Positions 5,801 through 7,784 of a stretch of 7,784 nucleotides of DNA are shown here, one piece after another (position 1 is the stretch's first letter; the number at the start of each line of letters is the position of its first letter). The stretch comes from UBA1206 sp041672465. Lineage in GTDB: Bacteria > Bacillota > Clostridia > Oscillospirales > CAG-382. The DNA lies in the NCBI GenBank assembly GCA_041672465.1, contig JBAYZO010000069.1, positions 1-7,784 of the forward strand, read 5' to 3'. The translations under genes and the position numbers were made by a program. Below the pieces are notes generated by a model. The model made no database searches. It worked only from the letters and a program-made list of their open reading frames with translations, and was not told where the DNA came from.

Positions 5801-7784
5801 TATGACAGCGTCGCGGGCAGGCTTTACTTTGCCCAGTCCTTGCCGGGCGGCGGGGAAGCTTTATATTTTCTCTCTTATTTTAACGGCGGCTTTTTAATTA
5901 CCGAAGGCGACGGGGAATACGGCCATAACTATAATATCAGGCTCTACAAGCTAACATATGAGTATACATATTCCGACGTAACGCCGGTAAGCTCGATAGC
6001 CGAAAGCGACACGCTTCAGGGTCAGTCGCCGCAAATTTATTTTTTAACCACAAACAGCTTAACGGAGCTTGAGAGCAAGTCGACATATGTGCTTGGCGCC
6101 AAAGGTACCTCAAACGAATCGGCGGTCACCTCGGTGAACATATCCCCGAACTCGGTTTTTAACTCATCCCAGCAAACCCTTGTAACAAGGGAGGATTTGA
6201 GCTATTACGAATGGTATATAGAGCCGAGAATTCTCCCGGGCTTTCCCGCCAATATCTACGCCACCACAAAGACAGGCAGTTATTTCCCCGCCTTTCAATT
6301 TAAAAACGGAGTCACGGGGATGTATCTCGCGGCGTCAAGCTCCCCGAACAGCCGGACTCTTGTGGCGGCGACAACGCCTAACATGAACGCCTCCCCCGGC
6401 AGCGGGTCTTCTCAAGCCGAAAACAACGACGGCGCGATGACGGCGATAGGTTTCGGGCAGGGCAACTCGACCACAAGGCCAAACCCCAACGGCAGGATAC
6501 TTCATACCGACGGCACCGCGTCGATATATGTTATGGGGCGAACCGCCGGTTATGAATATTATATCTGGACCACCGCCACCCCCGGCGTTTTCGCGCTTTC
6601 CACTTTCGGCGAACAGCCCGCGGCTTACGGCCGCCCCTATCTGTATAAATCAAGCGGGCTTCAGATAGATATCTATGTCGAGGCAGTGAGCGAAAAAGGG
6701 GATAACCTTGACGCGGGAATACACTATATGATAGCCGCCAAAGCCGAAAGCGCGGGGGGCGACCAGTACTACGCCATCGGCGAGCAAATCGATGAAAACG
6801 GCCAAAAGCGAATTTCCGGCATTAACGTCACCGCGCAGGCGGAGACCATAAACAACTCCGTCATCTATGACGAACATGGGAATATAATCGAAACCCACTC
6901 CACCGACACCCTTAGAATGGTGCCGATTGAGGCCGACTGGGTTCAGACGAGCACCGAGAAGGGGCTGGTGTTTTATCAGTCGTTTTACTCCACAAACGCG
7001 GTGAGGGAATATCTCACGGTTGAAGAAACCCCGCTGCAAAAGCTTGCCACAAAAGAAATCCCCGTTGTTGACGCGGAAAAGCCCGTGAGCTGGTATTATG
7101 ACGCTATTTCAAAATATTTTAAATATTACTCCGTAGAGGGCGGGGTTGAGACCTGCTATTTCTTATATTATGACTTGTCGGGGGATGTTTTTGGGTTCAC
7201 AACCGACAAAACGCTCGCCACTCATTTCTATATCTACCGCTTTAAACCCACCTATGTGGTGACGCAGGTCACAAGCGGGAACGACGAAAGCCTTAAAAGC
7301 GGCAACTTTATTATCGCCAATCTTTCGGGCTCGACATACACCGCTATCGGGGTTGACGAAACCGACGTTATATCAAAAAACGTGACCGATTACATTGCGT
7401 CCCCCGACGGTTTCAGGGACGACCTTTCGGAGACCGAGTATAACGAAATCCTCGGGTTTATTCTAAAACAGCAGTATTACGATTTTAACAGCGACGCGTA
7501 CAACCCCAATTCCCCAAGCATGCAGTTGTTTTCATATATCACCGGCGGGGGCTTTACCGTTGATTATAACGCGCCCGGTCTTCAAACGGGTTCCGACCCC
7601 ATGGTATGGGCGCTTAGCCGCAGCGGGTCAAACTGGACTTTTAAAAATAAAAACGCCATAAGCAATGTCGGAGCAAATGCCAGAGGAATAACCGCAGGTA
7701 ACGTGAGGAGCTATCTTAAAATTACCGACGGCGTTGCGGTTAATATGGAATCCATAACTCGTTACGCGGGCGCGAAACTGTATA
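2861..7784 (+). CDS. Giant exported repeat protein, partial (3' end outside the window)
   Basis: Translated by eye, this frame is open from ATG at 2861 through 1641 complete codons to the window edge; the true stop lies outside. Residues 5-16 are basic and about 17-36 are hydrophobic, ending VGLAFFEYF, a leader with a plausible type I cleavage after Ala36. Residues 73-100 (GYGTTPENPFVINN, then LYNLIRLTNTG) resemble the opening of beta-helix-type surface proteins. IGLFAGHIDGDVDNITV (336-352) and DVGFF (258-262) look like weak GLUG-type strands. From about residue 522 to the end there are six diverged modules. The protein is rich in Gly, Ser, Thr, Tyr, Asp and Asn with only four Cys, fitting an extracellular protein. 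No catalytic motif is seen. It is probably an adhesin, matrix or carbohydrate-binding protein exported with the SipW system. Any sorting signal or anchor would be past the edge. Reading frame certain, role inferred. Confidence 0.9.
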   Translation, partial: MTRMKKTKTANTKNKKITALIGGLLALVLMLPVGLAFFEYFGESDLLIDVNGKINQNAFDVLNSEDYRAEEFGYGTTPENPFVINNLDRLYNLIRLTNTGKIKSSKIAGGVFEVDQYYFVLNFTKEPTPQVLDLAGTVIESVGNNDYPFVDTLSGLIYAYCYDETEKKYIYLSGLTQTVDVEISGGEVKIDGVVTETTGGSLESGKYIKVPSYYVQIQDGDTISPVGTSDVYVPISTLRPIHNVIANAVVSVPDDQIDVGFFSHIAVETHEGTSGDVTVRGSVSDFILYNITVEAKESVLKSVWNAIKSVWESLFGTHNKQPEYSGDENGYYERHIGLFAGHIDGDVDNITVAGEGRLDIKTKDVNYYSRFATAGYIDDGAIIGKHLFSDIIGAGIGMTKDLGCFFADSIFAVANGEDGEDTQYPIKDIPNSPAWGGVETVGGGYVFKQGAFRFVLSDENDEVRKIWNGGGEIKLLNAEGYSATKSVLYCNDEYRYSSTSQAGGSLTPGAASSNETKYQGAYSLVATGSMLDKGKYVIAAKVPDGDGFTYHALKIEAAMGANNEVIHSFDSSLKSDITDYINGSQSSIYSSAVWQTTADSSEPKFRNDRFITEFLAVNDQTSSGGGVTKNLTRSLEDAGMFSYNVRESAFYYKTEKEDETSEGGLITVYYYLNYTEEDGFFFSTEKTTEIEVYRLSNGFRTELVTNINDITEHDDYFIVASSGSSLYLLGEEADESGETGVIVATGNIGDDYMFGEMPSLISLEEYNAYRQYVWYTSSAGISGGTASVSFYDKLSGRYFLSAEEGLLSLSPQEYIWSYQTSSPGGRLYGDGYYLSHQVAQGGGFRLSGSAYTIYLYKLIPEDASSSYNTYMGANLVDSQSSSVEAGEYIIAADTTSSHIGLVMTGESLLGSLDVSGFIDGSGDMSELIGETGSGAGYKWLVGNTTDKPAFKNIAYGSYFWAGGSGGNIGLFESASGKSWMYDSVAGRLYFAQSLPGGGEALYFLSYFNGGFLITEGDGEYGHNYNIRLYKLTYEYTYSDVTPVSSIAESDTLQGQSPQIYFLTTNSLTELESKSTYVLGAKGTSNESAVTSVNISPNSVFNSSQQTLVTREDLSYYEWYIEPRILPGFPANIYATTKTGSYFPAFQFKNGVTGMYLAASSSPNSRTLVAATTPNMNASPGSGSSQAENNDGAMTAIGFGQGNSTTRPNPNGRILHTDGTASIYVMGRTAGYEYYIWTTATPGVFALSTFGEQPAAYGRPYLYKSSGLQIDIYVEAVSEKGDNLDAGIHYMIAAKAESAGGDQYYAIGEQIDENGQKRISGINVTAQAETINNSVIYDEHGNIIETHSTDTLRMVPIEADWVQTSTEKGLVFYQSFYSTNAVREYLTVEETPLQKLATKEIPVVDAEKPVSWYYDAISKYFKYYSVEGGVETCYFLYYDLSGDVFGFTTDKTLATHFYIYRFKPTYVVTQVTSGNDESLKSGNFIIANLSGSTYTAIGVDETDVISKNVTDYIASPDGFRDDLSETEYNEILGFILKQQYYDFNSDAYNPNSPSMQLFSYITGGGFTVDYNAPGLQTGSDPMVWALSRSGSNWTFKNKNAISNVGANARGITAGNVRSYLKITDGVAVNMESITRYAGAKLY
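3059..4060 (+). other. N-terminal beta-helix-like region of the giant protein (domain)
   Basis: Residues 67-400 of the giant protein. The opening GT-x3-NPF-x-I pattern followed by LxxLIRLTNTG (75-100) is a layout I associate with secreted proteins that continue into parallel beta-helix repeats. Later strands DVGFFSHIAV (258-267), RHIGLFAGHIDGDV (334-347) and FATAGYIDDGAIIG (371-384) share a hydrophobic-Gly-x-hydrophobic spacing followed by a Gly/Asp turn, like GLUG repeats. The repeats are few and irregular, so this is a tentative structural guess. Residues 400-520 form a linker with no recognised motif. Confidence 0.35.
4366..4372 (+). repeat. Seven-base G tract in the giant gene
   Basis: A run of seven G within GCG-GGG-GGG codons near residue 503. 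Six-base runs occur at 4187-4192, 5384-5389 and 6754-6759. The frame is intact across all of them in this sequence. Such tracts can slip, but they are also expected from the frequent GGG codon of this gene. Confidence 0.6.
4424..7784 (+). repeat. Six diverged tandem protein modules, last one cut by window edge
   Basis: Approximate module borders in residues of the giant protein: A 522-699, B 700-858, C 870-1031, D 1034-1263, E 1269-1461, F 1465 to beyond 1641. Each opens with an LxxGxYxIAA-like strand: GKYVIAAK 534, DDYFIVAS 714, GEYIIAAD 886, STYVLGAK 1074, IHYMIAAK 1287, GNFIIANL 1481. Most then have a [DN][IV][TS] turn (DITDYI 576, DVSGFI 913, NVTAQ 1322, NVTDYI 1507). A Trp follows (594, 774, 939, 1118, 1360, 1583), often with FKN soon after, and usually a second Trp (816, 979, 1236, 1411). 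Modules A-E end in a closing strand (EVYRL 691, IYLYKL 853, IRLYKL 1026, PYLYK 1259, YIYRF 1457). The pattern suits a beta-trefoil-like fold often involved in binding sugars; this is inference. At DNA level the modules are too diverged to look like direct repeats. Confidence 0.8.

Noticed and set aside
6650..7039. - strand open frame of 129 codons
   Set aside because: Antisense shadow of module E; the + strand frame has clear module motifs here.
2898..7784. Idea that the region after 2898 is non-coding or contains only small genes
   Set aside because: Direct translation from 2861 shows an uninterrupted frame to the window edge with repeated protein motifs; it lacks a stop only because the window ends.

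Overview
The window looks like one co-directional operon fragment on the + strand, from a Gram-positive bacterium of Clostridia/Bacillota type. The basis is the SipW-type signal peptidase with apparent TasA-like partner proteins, purine-rich ribosome binding sites, frequent GTG/TTG starts, very tight gene spacing and a mid-GC composition rich in AAC, GGC and ATA codons. The taxon is an inference. No RNA genes, mobile elements, CRISPR arrays, terminators or convincing promoters were seen.

Layout. Positions 1-24 hold only a leader or the tail of an upstream gene. Five genes follow: (1) 25-474, a small two-helix membrane protein that looks like a degenerate signal peptidase without the catalytic Ser/His; (2) 464-1237, a secreted or membrane-anchored protein with a SipW-type leader, starting at TTG inside gene 1; (3) 1284-2060, a second protein of that type with a clear YAWF leader motif; (4) 2095-2898, a SipW-type (ER/archaeal-type, Ser-His) signal peptidase I with an unusually long cytoplasmic tail; (5) 2861 to beyond the window end, a giant exported protein open for at least 1641 codons. 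Gene 5 has a membrane leader, a beta-rich N-terminal region of about 500 residues, then at least six diverged tandem modules of about 160-230 residues, each ending in a YLYKL-like strand. I translated this frame by eye from 2861 to 7783 and found no stop.

How the genes may work together. In Bacillus, SipW processes TasA and TapA, which build extracellular matrix fibres. By analogy, gene 4 would cleave the leaders of genes 2 and 3, which would form a surface fibre or scaffold, and gene 5 would be a large adhesin or matrix component displayed with them. Gene 1 could be a non-catalytic accessory or regulator of the peptidase. The combination of a pseudo-peptidase, two small subunits, a tailed SipW and a giant repeat protein is the most interesting part of the window and may be an undescribed variant of the SipW/TasA system. 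All functional statements beyond the peptidase are inference.
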